Origin: Clostridia bacterium
Lineage (GTDB): Bacteria; Bacillota; Clostridia; Oscillospirales; Acutalibacteraceae
Direction: 5' to 3'
Assembly (NCBI GenBank): GCA_017503135.1
Contig: JAFVTQ010000001.1
Location: 1-64,000 of the forward strand
DNA: 64,000 bases
Under the pieces are notes generated by a model, which worked only from the letters and a program-made list of their open reading frames with translations, was not told where the DNA came from and did no database searches. The translations under genes were made by a program, and so were the position numbers. Shown piece after piece: positions 1 to 6,908 of the stretch (its first letter is position 1; the number at the start of each line of letters is the position of its first letter).

Positions 1-465
1 CCTTTGAATAATACCGTTGAGTGTGCTTGTTGCACTACCTACATCAAGTGGTTGTGTGAAATAACATTTTCTTTCCCATGTGTAGCTCTTACTCTTAGCT
101 GCTGCTGTAGCGCTGTTTAATGTTGCAACTGCTTTTGCTTTTTCGTCGCTTGCGCCAGCATTGCCTGCATTACCTGCATTGCCAGCATTACCAGCGTCGT
201 TTGTTCCTGAATCGCCTGTGCCTGCATTTGATGAGCCATCGTCATAATCATCAAAACCATTTGATGTGTTACCAGACTGAACTGCGCCACCTGATGGAGC
301 AACTGTTGCTGGTGTGAAAGCAATAATAGCAAGAGAATAAACCATTGCGATTGCAAGGAAGAATGCTAATGCTTTTGTAAATGTTCCAAAGAAGAGCTTT
401 CTTTTTGCGGCTTTCTTTTCTAATCTAGCCTGTACTTCTTCGGGTGTTCTAACCTTTTTTGCCAT
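1..465 (-). CDS. Membrane-anchored protein of unknown function (3' end missing)
   Basis: The reading frame is open from an ATG at 465 to the window edge (155 codons seen), so the C-terminal part is missing. A ribosome binding site AAAGGGGA lies just upstream. Residues 1-25 are very basic (MAKKVRTPEEVQARLEKK start), residues about 26-50 form one hydrophobic membrane segment, and then comes a Gly/Ser/Asn/Asp-rich low-complexity stretch containing about five Ala-Gly-Asn-type tripeptide repeats. The visible end is a soluble, Lys/Ala-rich region. The layout suggests a cytoplasmic basic tail, one membrane anchor and an extracellular domain reached through a flexible linker. I do not recognise the family. 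It has its own promoter and is separate from the upstream maf operon. Confidence 0.75.
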   Translation of the reverse strand, partial: MAKKVRTPEEVQARLEKKAAKRKLFFGTFTKALAFFLAIAMVYSLAIIAFTPATVAPSGGAVQSGNTSNGFDDYDDGSSNAGTGDSGTNDAGNAGNAGNAGNAGASDEKAKAVATLNSATAAAKSKSYTWERKCYFTQPLDVGSATSTLNGIIQR

Positions 466-508
466 TTTGAGGTTCCCCTTTCAATGATATGTATTCATAT
501 ACATACTA

Positions 509-537
509 AATTTACAACAAATTTCGCAAAATGTCAA
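509..537 (-). promoter_or_regulatory. Sigma-A-type promoter of the truncated membrane protein, with adjacent palindrome
   Basis: On the minus strand, TTGACA (532-537) and TAAATT (509-514) are separated by 17 bp. Immediately downstream, 489-504 is an inverted repeat ATGTAT-TCAT-ATACAT near the expected transcription start, which could be an operator or a 5' hairpin. Confidence 0.6.
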
Positions 538-545
538 TCAAAATT

Positions 546-1097
546 TTATTGATTTTTCAAAATCTTTTTATAAACTGAACTGATTGGCAATCCAACCACA
601 TTAAAATAGTCTCCATTTATCCCTCTGATAAACTTTGAAGCGAGCCCTTGAATGCCATAAGCACCTGCTTTATCATAGCAATCATTTGAATCAATATAAG
701 TATTTATTTCTTCGTCAGTTAATGGATAAAACTCAACTTTTGTTTCTTCTGCAAAAGTCATTGAGCCCTTATCGCTTATTGCACAAACACCTGTAAACAC
801 AGAGTGCACTCTACCCGAAAGACTACGAAGCATATTAAAAGCATCTTCTCGGTCTTTGGGTTTGCCAAGGATTTTATCGTCTAAAACGACAATAGTATCA
901 GCACCCAACACCACTTCATCTTCGTTTCTCTCTACAGCCATAGCTTTTCGTGCAGCAAGCATTACCACAGCATCTTCTGGATTTGTGCCATCTGCAATAG
1001 TCTCGTCAGCATCTGCTGTGCGGATTATGAACTCAAATCCTGCATTTTTTAATATTTCACTTCTTCTTGGGGATTTTGATGCGAGTACAAGTTTCAT
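546..1097 (-). CDS. maf: Maf-family nucleoside triphosphate pyrophosphatase
   Basis: Maf proteins hydrolyse nucleoside triphosphates (dTTP/UTP or modified nucleotides) to monophosphate and pyrophosphate as cytoplasmic house-cleaning enzymes; in Bacillus Maf is also linked to septum formation. The 183-residue length is normal. The N-terminal signature LASKSPRRSEIL is intact, as is the GADTIVVLDDKILGKP region that carries the catalytic Asp. The ATG overlaps the stop of the upstream NUDIX gene by 4 bp (ATGA), so the two are translationally coupled at the end of a murD-nudix-maf operon. Substrate specificity cannot be read from the sequence. Confidence 0.95.
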   Translation of the reverse strand: MKLVLASKSPRRSEILKNAGFEFIIRTADADETIADGTNPEDAVVMLAARKAMAVERNEDEVVLGADTIVVLDDKILGKPKDREDAFNMLRSLSGRVHSVFTGVCAISDKGSMTFAEETKVEFYPLTDEEINTYIDSNDCYDKAGAYGIQGLASKFIRGINGDYFNVVGLPISSVYKKILKNQ

Positions 1098-1639
1098 ATT
1101 TTACCCTCGTTTTTAAGTTGATTGATTTTGAGAATCATTGTCTGTGTTTTACTGTCGGGCAATTCGCCATTCATTACCATTTTAACGGCGTCTTCAAGAG
1201 AGATTTTATAAACCTCTAAAAACTCGTCTTCGTCAGGGCTCTGCTCACCAAATTCCAATTCAGTAGCAAGGTACATGTGAATAATCTCACCACAATAGCC
1301 CGGTGTTGGATAAAGCTTGCCTAAACTGATATATTTATTTGCCACAGCGCCTGTCTCTTCTTTTAATTCTCTCTTGCCTGCTTCAAATGGGTCTTCACCC
1401 TTTTCGAGCTTGCCGGCAGGCAATTCTGTAACAATTTCCATATAAGGATAACGGAATTGCTTCACGAAATACAAATTATAGTCGCTATCAAGCGGAGCTA
1501 CGCACACACCACCGTTATGCTCAACAATTTCTCGTTTTGCAGTTGTACCGTTTGGCAAAAGTGCATCGTCAACACGCATATTAACGATTTTGCCTTTAAA
1601 TTTATACTCTTGATTTATTGGCTTTTCTGTTAAATCCAT
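1094..1639 (-). CDS. NUDIX hydrolase, ADP-ribose pyrophosphatase type
   Basis: This 181-residue protein has a full NUDIX box (GKLEKGEDPFEAGKRELKEE followed by TG) around residues 80-105, the Mg-binding signature of pyrophosphohydrolases. The N-terminal beta-rich part and overall length fit the ADP-ribose/GDP-mannose pyrophosphatase (NudF/YqkG) subgroup, which recycles ADP-ribose to AMP and ribose 5-phosphate. The start chosen is the ATG at 1639, one base past the murD stop codon and preceded by GGTGA. The frame stays open further upstream inside murD, but that part has no homology-like character. It is the middle gene of the murD-nudix-maf operon. Confidence 0.9.
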   Translation of the reverse strand: MDLTEKPINQEYKFKGKIVNMRVDDALLPNGTTAKREIVEHNGGVCVAPLDSDYNLYFVKQFRYPYMEIVTELPAGKLEKGEDPFEAGKRELKEETGAVANKYISLGKLYPTPGYCGEIIHMYLATELEFGEQSPDEDEFLEVYKISLEDAVKMVMNGELPDSKTQTMILKINQLKNEGKI

Positions 1640-1640
1640 C

Positions 1641-2924
1641 TTATTCACCATATTTCTTAATGAGTTCTTTATAGTGTCTGCCTTTTTCTTCAAAATTCTT
1701 GTATTCGTTATAGCTTGATGCGGCAGGCGACAGGATACAAATTCCCTTTGTATTCTCATAAGCAGATTTTACTGCTTCTTCAAGATTTTCGGCTTTGATA
1801 AGATTTTTCTTTGTGCCGTTTTTAAGCATCATATCAATAATTTTGTGCCCAGTGGTTTTTGTACCGATAATAACACTCAAATCACTGTTTTCAAGGTCAA
1901 CTGCAAAGTCAGTATAATCAATTCCCCTGTCCTTGCCACCAATTATAAGTGTATTTGCTTTTATTGCATTAACAGCGCACATTACTGCGTGTGGAATTGT
2001 GGCAATACAGTCATTATAGAATGTAACACCTTTATATGTGCCCACATTTTCCATTCTGTGCTCGATACCTTCAAAATCGTCAATAGCTTTTTTAGCCTCT
2101 TCTGCTGTTACACCGAATTTTGATGCTGCAGTATATGCATAAAGCACATCATGACGGTTATGCTCACCTGCAAGATGAATGTTATCAATTTCAAATGGTA
2201 ATTCTGCATCTTTCTTTATTGCAATAGCATTTGATTTAACTGTATTTAAATCGAGATAAGGCTCAACACCCTGTGTACCATTATAAATAAATGTATCTTC
2301 TTCACCTTGATGACGGACAATGTTGAGCTTCGCATTCACATAACCCGTCATTCCACCTTTATAATGCTCAAGGTGTTCTTCATAGATGTTTGTGAGAATT
2401 GACACATCGGGTGAGTTTCTTGTAAATTCAAGCTGATGTGACGACATTTCAATAACTGCGATTTTATCAGCAGTCATTTCTTCAATATAGTCAAGTACGG
2501 GGAGTCCCATATTGCCCATAAGCTCACAATCAACTCCACCTGCACAGAGCATTTTATATGTGAGAGTTGATGTTGTTGTTTTTCCCTTTGAACCGGTTAC
2601 GCCGATTTTCTTGCAAGGCGCAAATTTCAAGAACAAATCTGTCTGGCAAGTTACATAAGTATTTTCGGGAACGTCAACATTGACGAATGAGATGCCGGGA
2701 CTTTTCATAACCACATCGAATTTGCCGATGTGTGAAAGATAATCTTCGCCACAAAAATATTCCACATTGTTGTCGTCAATTTTCTGCTCTCTGCCGTCAC
2801 CGATACCAAGCATTTTTTCAGGCAAATATTTCCTTATATAATTGTATGTGCTTTTTCCCTCTCGGCCAAAGCCCAGAATAAGCACTTTTTTGTCTTTTAA
2901 AAACTCAATAATTGGAGGTAACAT
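1641..2924 (-). CDS. murD: UDP-N-acetylmuramoyl-L-alanine--D-glutamate ligase
   Basis: MurD adds D-glutamate to UDP-MurNAc-L-Ala in cytoplasmic peptidoglycan precursor synthesis, using ATP. The 427-residue protein has the three Mur-ligase parts: an N-terminal Rossmann-like UDP-binding domain (KVLILGFGREGKSTYNYI), a central ATPase domain with the P-loop GVTGSKGKTTTS near residue 110, and a C-terminal domain with GGKDRGIDYTDF. The P-loop reads SKGKTTT where many MurD proteins have TNGKTTT. The ATG at 2924 is chosen because TAAGGAGAAG lies at ideal spacing before it and the N-terminal domain begins there. It is the first gene of an operon with the NUDIX and maf genes. Confidence 0.92.
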   Translation of the reverse strand: MLPPIIEFLKDKKVLILGFGREGKSTYNYIRKYLPEKMLGIGDGREQKIDDNNVEYFCGEDYLSHIGKFDVVMKSPGISFVNVDVPENTYVTCQTDLFLKFAPCKKIGVTGSKGKTTTSTLTYKMLCAGGVDCELMGNMGLPVLDYIEEMTADKIAVIEMSSHQLEFTRNSPDVSILTNIYEEHLEHYKGGMTGYVNAKLNIVRHQGEEDTFIYNGTQGVEPYLDLNTVKSNAIAIKKDAELPFEIDNIHLAGEHNRHDVLYAYTAASKFGVTAEEAKKAIDDFEGIEHRMENVGTYKGVTFYNDCIATIPHAVMCAVNAIKANTLIIGGKDRGIDYTDFAVDLENSDLSVIIGTKTTGHKIIDMMLKNGTKKNLIKAENLEEAVKSAYENTKGICILSPAASSYNEYKNFEEKGRHYKELIKKYGE

Positions 2925-2958
2925 AATTCTCTTCTCCTTATTTTTCGCATATAAAGTA

Positions 2959-2987
2959 ATTATAACTTTATAAATATGAAAAATCAA
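2959..2987 (-). promoter_or_regulatory. Promoter of murD-nudix-maf
   Basis: On the minus strand, TTGATT (2982-2987) and a perfect TATAAT (2959-2964) are separated by 17 bp, 35 bp upstream of the murD ATG. Confidence 0.7.
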
Positions 2988-3041
2988 CAGAAAAACGACT
3001 ATTGTTATTATAAAAATATTTCAAAAGTTATTAAAATATTA

Positions 3042-3070
3042 TTGCATACTTTATGCAATTGTGCTATAAT
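3042..3070 (+). promoter_or_regulatory. Promoter of the EF-G-like gene, extended -10
   Basis: TTGCAT (3042-3047), a 17-bp spacer and TATAAT (3065-3070) preceded by TGC form an extended -10 promoter about 75 bp before the start codon. It is divergent from the murD promoter. Confidence 0.75.
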
Positions 3071-3143
3071 TCGTTTAACGTGTTGAAAAATTCTATATAT
3101 TTTTCACATATTGGTATACTTAGGGAAAGGTAGGGAAGAGCTT

Positions 3144-5210
3144 ATGAAGGCTTATACCTCAAACAACATCAGAAATATTGCTGTGCTCGGTCACGGCGGA
3201 AAAGGAAAAACTACACTTTGTGAAGCAATGCTTTATGTGTCAGGCGCAACTGACAGACTTGGTAAAGTTGCTGACGGTAACACAGTTCTCGACTTCGACG
3301 CAGAAGAAAAGAGAAGAAAGTCATCAGTTTCATCTGCCATGGCAGCTATTGAATGGGATAACACAAAGTTGAATTTTATAGATGCTCCAGGTCTTTTTGA
3401 CTTTGAAAACGGCGCAGCAGAAGCAGTTCGTGCAGCAGAAGCAGTTCTTATCGTAACAAGTGCTGGCTCAGGCGTTGACGTTGGTACAGAAAAAGCTTTT
3501 AAAGCAGCTGAAAAACGCGGTCTTGCAAAATTCTTTGCTATTACAAAAACTGATTCTGACCACAGAAGCTTCTACAAAACATTTGAAGCACTTAAAGAAG
3601 TTTATGGCAACAAGCTTTGCCCAACAATTATTCCTTATATGGAAGGCAACATCACAAAAGCTTATGTTAACCTTATGACAGGCAAAGCTTATGCTTATGA
3701 CGATTGCAAAGCAACAGAAGTTCCAATGCCAAATGACCCAGTTATCGAAGAAATGACATCAGCATTTATGGAAGCTGTTGCTACAACAGACGATGCTCTT
3801 ATGGAAAAATTCTTCGAAGGTGAAACATTCACACAAGAAGAAATTCTTAAAGGTCTTTGCCTTGGTATTTTCGACGGCTCAATTTATCCTGTTTATGCAG
3901 TTGCAGGTCTTACAGGCGCAGGCGTTGACCAGCTTCTTTATGGTCTTGCTTGGTCTGTTCCAGGTGCATTCGGTTATGCCGGTGAAACAGCAAAAACTGA
4001 AGCTGGTGAAGAAACAATTCTTCCTTGCGATATTAACGGACCACTTGCAGCAATCTGCTTTAAGACTGTTGCTGACCCATTCGTTGGTAAAATGTCATTC
4101 TTCAAGGTTGTAAGTGGTAAACTTACTCCTGATACACAAGCTTATAACGTTCGCACAGGCGAAACAGAAAAGATGGGCAAAATTGTTACTGTTAAGGGTG
4201 GCAAGCAAGAAGATGCAGCTGAAATCATCGCAGGTGATATCGGTGTTGTTACAAAACTTGCAGGCGTTAAGACAGGTGACACTCTTTGCGACGCAAAGAA
4301 TATTGTAATTCTCGACGGCGTTGACGCTCCTAAGCCTTGTCTTTCAATGGCAGTTAATGTTCGCAAAAAGGGTGAAGAAGAAAAGGTTGCACAGGGACTT
4401 TTCAGACTTATGGAAGAAGACCCATCAATTTCATTCGCTATTAATAAAGAAACAAAAGAACAAGTTCTTTCAGGTCTTGGCGAACAGCATCTTGACGTAA
4501 TCGTTTCAAAACTTAAGAATAAATTTGGTGTTGAAGTTGACCTTTCTGTTCCAAAAGTAGCTTACAGAGAAACAATCAGAAAATCAGCAGAAGCACAGGG
4601 CAAACACAAGAAACAGTCTGGCGGTCATGGTCAATTCGGTGATGTACATATCCGCTTCGAACCATGCGATAGTGACGAACTTATCTTCGAAGAAGAAGTA
4701 TTCGGTGGCGCAGTTCCAAAGAATTTCTTCCCAGCAGTTGAAAAAGGTCTTCGCGATTGCGTTCTTAAGGGCGTTCTCGCTGGCTACCCAATGGTAGGTG
4801 TTAAGGCTACTCTTTATGATGGTTCTTATCACCCAGTTGACTCATCAGAAATGGCATTCAAGATGGCAGCATCACTTGCATATAAAGCAGGTATTCCAAA
4901 GGCTGACCCAACAATTCTTGAACCAGTTGGTACACTCGTTGCTTTAATGCCTGATGACAACCTTGGTGACATTATGGGCGACATCACAAAACGTCGTGGT
5001 AGAGTTCTCGGTATGGGTCCTGCAGACGAGCCAAGAATGCAAGAGCTTACAGCAGAAGTTCCAATGGCTGAAATGGGCGACTTTACAACAGTTCTCCGTT
5101 CAGTAACAGCAGGTCGTGGCTCATTCTCATTTGAGTTCACTCGTTATGAACAAGCTCCACAGAACATCGTTGAAAAAGTTATTGCAGAAGCAAAAGTCGA
5201 CGAAGAATAA
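3144..5210 (+). CDS. Elongation factor G-like translational GTPase (FusA2 type)
   Basis: The 688-residue protein has the EF-G domain order: GTPase domain (P-loop GHGGKGKTTL near residue 17), OB-fold domain II, and the ribosome-contacting domains III-V. It diverges from canonical EF-G at two nucleotide-binding motifs: G3 is DAPG rather than DTPG, and G4 is TKTD rather than NKxD. Such paralogues are common in Clostridia beside a standard fusA and are not proven to drive translocation; roles in ribosome recycling or stress have been suggested for related proteins. The gene stands alone, not in a str operon, which supports a paralogue. ATG 3144 follows AGGTAGGGAAG; an in-frame TTG at 3111 has no such site. 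Confidence 0.9.
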   Translation: MKAYTSNNIRNIAVLGHGGKGKTTLCEAMLYVSGATDRLGKVADGNTVLDFDAEEKRRKSSVSSAMAAIEWDNTKLNFIDAPGLFDFENGAAEAVRAAEAVLIVTSAGSGVDVGTEKAFKAAEKRGLAKFFAITKTDSDHRSFYKTFEALKEVYGNKLCPTIIPYMEGNITKAYVNLMTGKAYAYDDCKATEVPMPNDPVIEEMTSAFMEAVATTDDALMEKFFEGETFTQEEILKGLCLGIFDGSIYPVYAVAGLTGAGVDQLLYGLAWSVPGAFGYAGETAKTEAGEETILPCDINGPLAAICFKTVADPFVGKMSFFKVVSGKLTPDTQAYNVRTGETEKMGKIVTVKGGKQEDAAEIIAGDIGVVTKLAGVKTGDTLCDAKNIVILDGVDAPKPCLSMAVNVRKKGEEEKVAQGLFRLMEEDPSISFAINKETKEQVLSGLGEQHLDVIVSKLKNKFGVEVDLSVPKVAYRETIRKSAEAQGKHKKQSGGHGQFGDVHIRFEPCDSDELIFEEEVFGGAVPKNFFPAVEKGLRDCVLKGVLAGYPMVGVKATLYDGSYHPVDSSEMAFKMAASLAYKAGIPKADPTILEPVGTLVALMPDDNLGDIMGDITKRRGRVLGMGPADEPRMQELTAEVPMAEMGDFTTVLRSVTAGRGSFSFEFTRYEQAPQNIVEKVIAEAKVDEE

Positions 5211-5213
5211 TAG

Positions 5214-5243
5214 AAAAAGACGGTCGAATGACCGTCTTTTTTA
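5214..5243. terminator. Bidirectional terminator between EF-G-like gene and XRE regulator
   Basis: Stem GACGGTC/GACCGTC with loop GAAT, flanked by an A-run and a T-run, so it can serve the plus-strand EF-G-like gene and the converging regulator. Confidence 0.85.
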
Positions 5244-5274
5244 ATGCAGAATGCAAAGTGCAAAATGCAAAATT
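5244..5274. repeat. Dispersed ATGCAGAATGCAAAGTGCA-type repeat, copy 1
   Basis: A short purine-rich run of ATGCA-like units directly after the terminator. Closely similar sequence occurs at 13359-13383 and, inverted, at 47065-47094, each time just beyond a terminator. Confidence 0.6.
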
Positions 5275-5485
5275 ATTTGATTTCATCAGTAAATCCTAAA
5301 ACATATTCTGGTGACACCTTATAAAACTTACACAATTTGATTACATCATCAACCGAAATGTTGGCTCTGCCATTTTCAATATGGGCATAACCCTGTTGGC
5401 TTTTATTCAATACCTTTGCCACATCGCTTTGTGTCAAATCAGAGTCTGTGCGCAAATCAATTAGTCTTTTTATATAAATCTTCAA
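5273..5485 (-). CDS. XRE-family helix-turn-helix regulator
   Basis: This 70-residue protein is little more than one HTH_3 domain: LTQSDVAKVLNKSQQGYAHIE carries the two recognition helices and KLCKFYKVSPEYVLGFTDEIK the closing helices. It should be a DNA-binding repressor acting as a dimer. I prefer the TTG at 5485, spaced correctly from GAGGTGAG and giving the usual MKIYIKRLIDLR start; the in-frame GTG at 5494 lies inside that ribosome binding site. It is divergent from the small gene at 5575. Two matching palindromes in the gap are the likely operators, giving control of itself and the neighbour. Confidence 0.88.
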   Translation of the reverse strand: MKIYIKRLIDLRTDSDLTQSDVAKVLNKSQQGYAHIENGRANISVDDVIKLCKFYKVSPEYVLGFTDEIK

Positions 5486-5513
5486 AATACTCACCTCGAA
5501 TAAACTTTACAAC

Positions 5514-5553
5514 ACTCAATAATTGAGTATTGGCAATTACTCAAAGATTGAGT
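5514..5553. promoter_or_regulatory. Pair of operator palindromes ACTCAA-N3-TTGAGT
   Basis: Two perfect palindromes lie between the divergent genes: 5514-5528 (ACTCAATAATTGAGT) and 5539-5553 (ACTCAA-AGA-TTGAGT, extended to 5537-5555). Their centres are 25 bp apart. The second occupies the spacer and -10 edge of the rightward promoter, so binding there would block it. The likely ligand is the adjacent XRE protein. Confidence 0.65.
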
Positions 5554-5558
5554 AAAAT
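5530..5558 (+). promoter_or_regulatory. Promoter of the small gene at 5575
   Basis: TTGGCA (5530-5535), 17-bp spacer, TAAAAT (5553-5558). The second ACTCAA-N3-TTGAGT palindrome lies within it. Confidence 0.6.
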
Positions 5559-5574
5559 ATCTACGGTGATTATT

Positions 5575-5757
5575 ATGTTTTTTGAAGACCCTGAAAAATG
5601 TCCCCTATTAGAAGACAGAATACCCCAACAAAAAATTCTCCCGCATTGTGTTATGCTTTACGAAGATTTAACTCTTTGGACTATTGAAGAACTTTGCTAT
5701 AAAAACTTTACAAAATGTCCCGTCTATCAAAAAGTAAAATATGAAGAAAAAAATTGA
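5575..5757 (+). CDS. Small conserved-looking protein of unknown function
   Basis: The 60-residue protein starts MFFEDPEKCPLLEDRIPQQK and is acidic, with three cysteines (KCPLL, PHCVM, KCPVY) and no membrane segment. The start at ATG 5575 follows GGTGAT; a TTG at 5530 in the same frame lies inside the promoter. I do not recognise a family with a known role. Its promoter overlaps the XRE operators, so it is probably the regulator's target. The cysteine spacing could suit metal or redox chemistry, but this is speculation. Confidence 0.65.
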   Translation: MFFEDPEKCPLLEDRIPQQKILPHCVMLYEDLTLWTIEELCYKNFTKCPVYQKVKYEEKN

Positions 5758-5782
5758 CCCTGCGAAAATTCGCAGGGTCTTT
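5756..5782. terminator. Terminator between converging genes
   Basis: An 11-bp perfect stem (GACCCTGCGAA / TTCGCAGGGTC) with an AA loop centre, followed on the minus strand by AATTTTTTTT and on the plus strand by a shorter T-run. It ends the SDR gene at 5789 and probably the small gene too. Confidence 0.85.
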
Positions 5783-5788
5783 GGGTGT

Positions 5789-6514
5789 CTATATATTCAT
5801 TCCGCCGTTTACGGCTAAATCTTGTCCTGTGATAAAATCTGCATCTGCCGACGCTAAAAATGCGACTGCACCTGCAATATCCTCGGGTGTACCAATTCTA
5901 TTCAACGGTGTTTCGTCTTTTAACTCATTCATTGTATCTTCGTCAAAATGACTTGTCATATCAGTTAAAATCACGCCCGGTGACACAGAATTAACCGTAA
6001 TCCCTGAAAGTCCAACTTCTTTGGCAAGTGCCTTGGTCATACCAATAAGCCCTGCTTTTGCTGCTGAATAATGCACCTCGCAAGAGCCACCGATTTCACC
6101 CCATATTGATGAAATGTTGATAATTTTGCCATTCTTTCGGTTAATCATATATTTAAGCACGGCACGAGAGCAATAAAAAGCACCGCTTAAATTTGTTTCA
6201 ATCATTTTGTGCCACATCTCGTCAGTAATATCTGTGAAAAGAGCTTGTTCGGCAACACCGGCATTATTCACAAGCACCGAAATCTCACCGAAATTCTTTT
6301 CAACATCTGCAATTATATCATTCACAGCACAACTGTCAGTAATATCAAGTTTATATGCTTTGCAGTTTTCGCCCAATTCACTAACAAGACTTTGCGCCTT
6401 GTCTTCTGAATTATTATAAGTGAAAGCTACTTTATAGCCATCTTTTATAAATCTTTTTACAACAGCAGAGCCGATACCTTTTGCCCCGCCTGTTACAAAT
6501 GCAACTTTTGTCAT
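5789..6514 (-). CDS. SDR-family oxidoreductase (FabG-like)
   Basis: A 241-residue short-chain dehydrogenase/reductase with all classical marks: the NAD(P)-binding TGGAKGIGSAVV at residue 8, NNAGVAE near 87, catalytic Ser/Tyr/Lys (NISSIW, then YSAAK near 150) and the SVSPGVILTDM cofactor loop. The sequence resembles 3-oxoacyl-ACP reductases, but the gene stands alone with no fatty acid synthesis neighbours, so the substrate is open. The ATG follows GAAAGGGGCG. Confidence 0.85.
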   Translation of the reverse strand: MTKVAFVTGGAKGIGSAVVKRFIKDGYKVAFTYNNSEDKAQSLVSELGENCKAYKLDITDSCAVNDIIADVEKNFGEISVLVNNAGVAEQALFTDITDEMWHKMIETNLSGAFYCSRAVLKYMINRKNGKIINISSIWGEIGGSCEVHYSAAKAGLIGMTKALAKEVGLSGITVNSVSPGVILTDMTSHFDEDTMNELKDETPLNRIGTPEDIAGAVAFLASADADFITGQDLAVNGGMNI

Positions 6515-6580
6515 ATCACACGCCCCTTTCGGACTATGTTCTTATTGTATCACACTTTATTGCAAATTGCATTAAAATAC

Positions 6581-6609
6581 TTGAAAAAGTTTTTTGAGTA
6601 TTCTATAAT
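6581..6609 (+). promoter_or_regulatory. Promoter upstream of the tRNA-Thr locus
   Basis: TTGAAA (6581-6586), 17-bp spacer, TATAAT (6604-6609). It lies just before the broken tRNA copy and would also transcribe the intact tRNA at 6783. Confidence 0.7.
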
Positions 6610-6624
6610 TGTTTTTAGTTAATT

Positions 6625-6768
6625 GCTGGTGTGGCGCAGTTGGGCGAAGTTGCGAGTGCCGTCCGGTGGACGAATAGCACGAGCAAAATGAGATGAAGAA
6701 ATAAGGAGCAATGCGAAGTCTTGAGCAGTGCGACTATATTTCTGAGGGAAGCGCAGCTCATTCGTAAT
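6625..6768 (+). pseudogene. Broken copy of tRNA-Thr with about 100 bp of foreign sequence inside
   Basis: 6625-6644 matches the 5' end of the intact tRNA-Thr (acceptor and D-arm region) with few mismatches, and 6753-6768 is identical over 16 bases to its anticodon region (GCAGCTCATTCGTAAT). Between them lie about 108 bp that do not belong to a tRNA and include a small hairpin CGTCC-GGT-GGACG at about 6660-6673. No 3' half of the tRNA follows. It looks like a duplicated tRNA interrupted or eroded by a small repeat element. Confidence 0.5.
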
Positions 6769-6782
6769 ACAAATAAATATTT

Positions 6783-6858
6783 GCTGGTGTAGCTCAGTTG
6801 GTAGAGCAGCTCATTCGTAATGAGCAGGTCGCGTGTTCGAGCCACGTCACCAGCTCCA
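6783..6858 (+). tRNA. tRNA-Thr (anticodon CGT)
   Basis: A complete cloverleaf: acceptor GCTGGTG/CACCAGC, D-arm GCTC/GAGC, anticodon stem GCTCA/TGAGC with loop TTCGTAA (anticodon CGT, reading ACG), T-arm GCGTG-TTCGAGC-CACGT, and an encoded CCA end (6856-6858). Confidence 0.95.
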
Positions 6859-6863
6859 AAAAC

Positions 6864-6895
6864 AAAGCACTTACCTATTCTGGTAAGTGCTTTTT
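6864..6895 (+). terminator. Terminator of tRNA-Thr
   Basis: Stem AAAGCACTTACC / GGTAAGTGCTTT with loop TATTCT, followed by T residues. In the opposite direction it may also serve the converging ilvE gene ending at 6909. Confidence 0.85.
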
Positions 6896-6908
6896 ACTTT
6901 ATCTTTAA

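Noticed and set aside
155-205. Repeated GCAATGC-like units resembling a short tandem repeat locus
   Set aside because: They encode the Ala-Gly-Asn linker of the truncated membrane protein in frame and need no separate explanation.
1640-1759. Longer NUDIX reading frame starting at 1759
   Set aside because: It overlaps murD for 40 codons, has no ribosome binding site, and the conserved protein begins at 1639.
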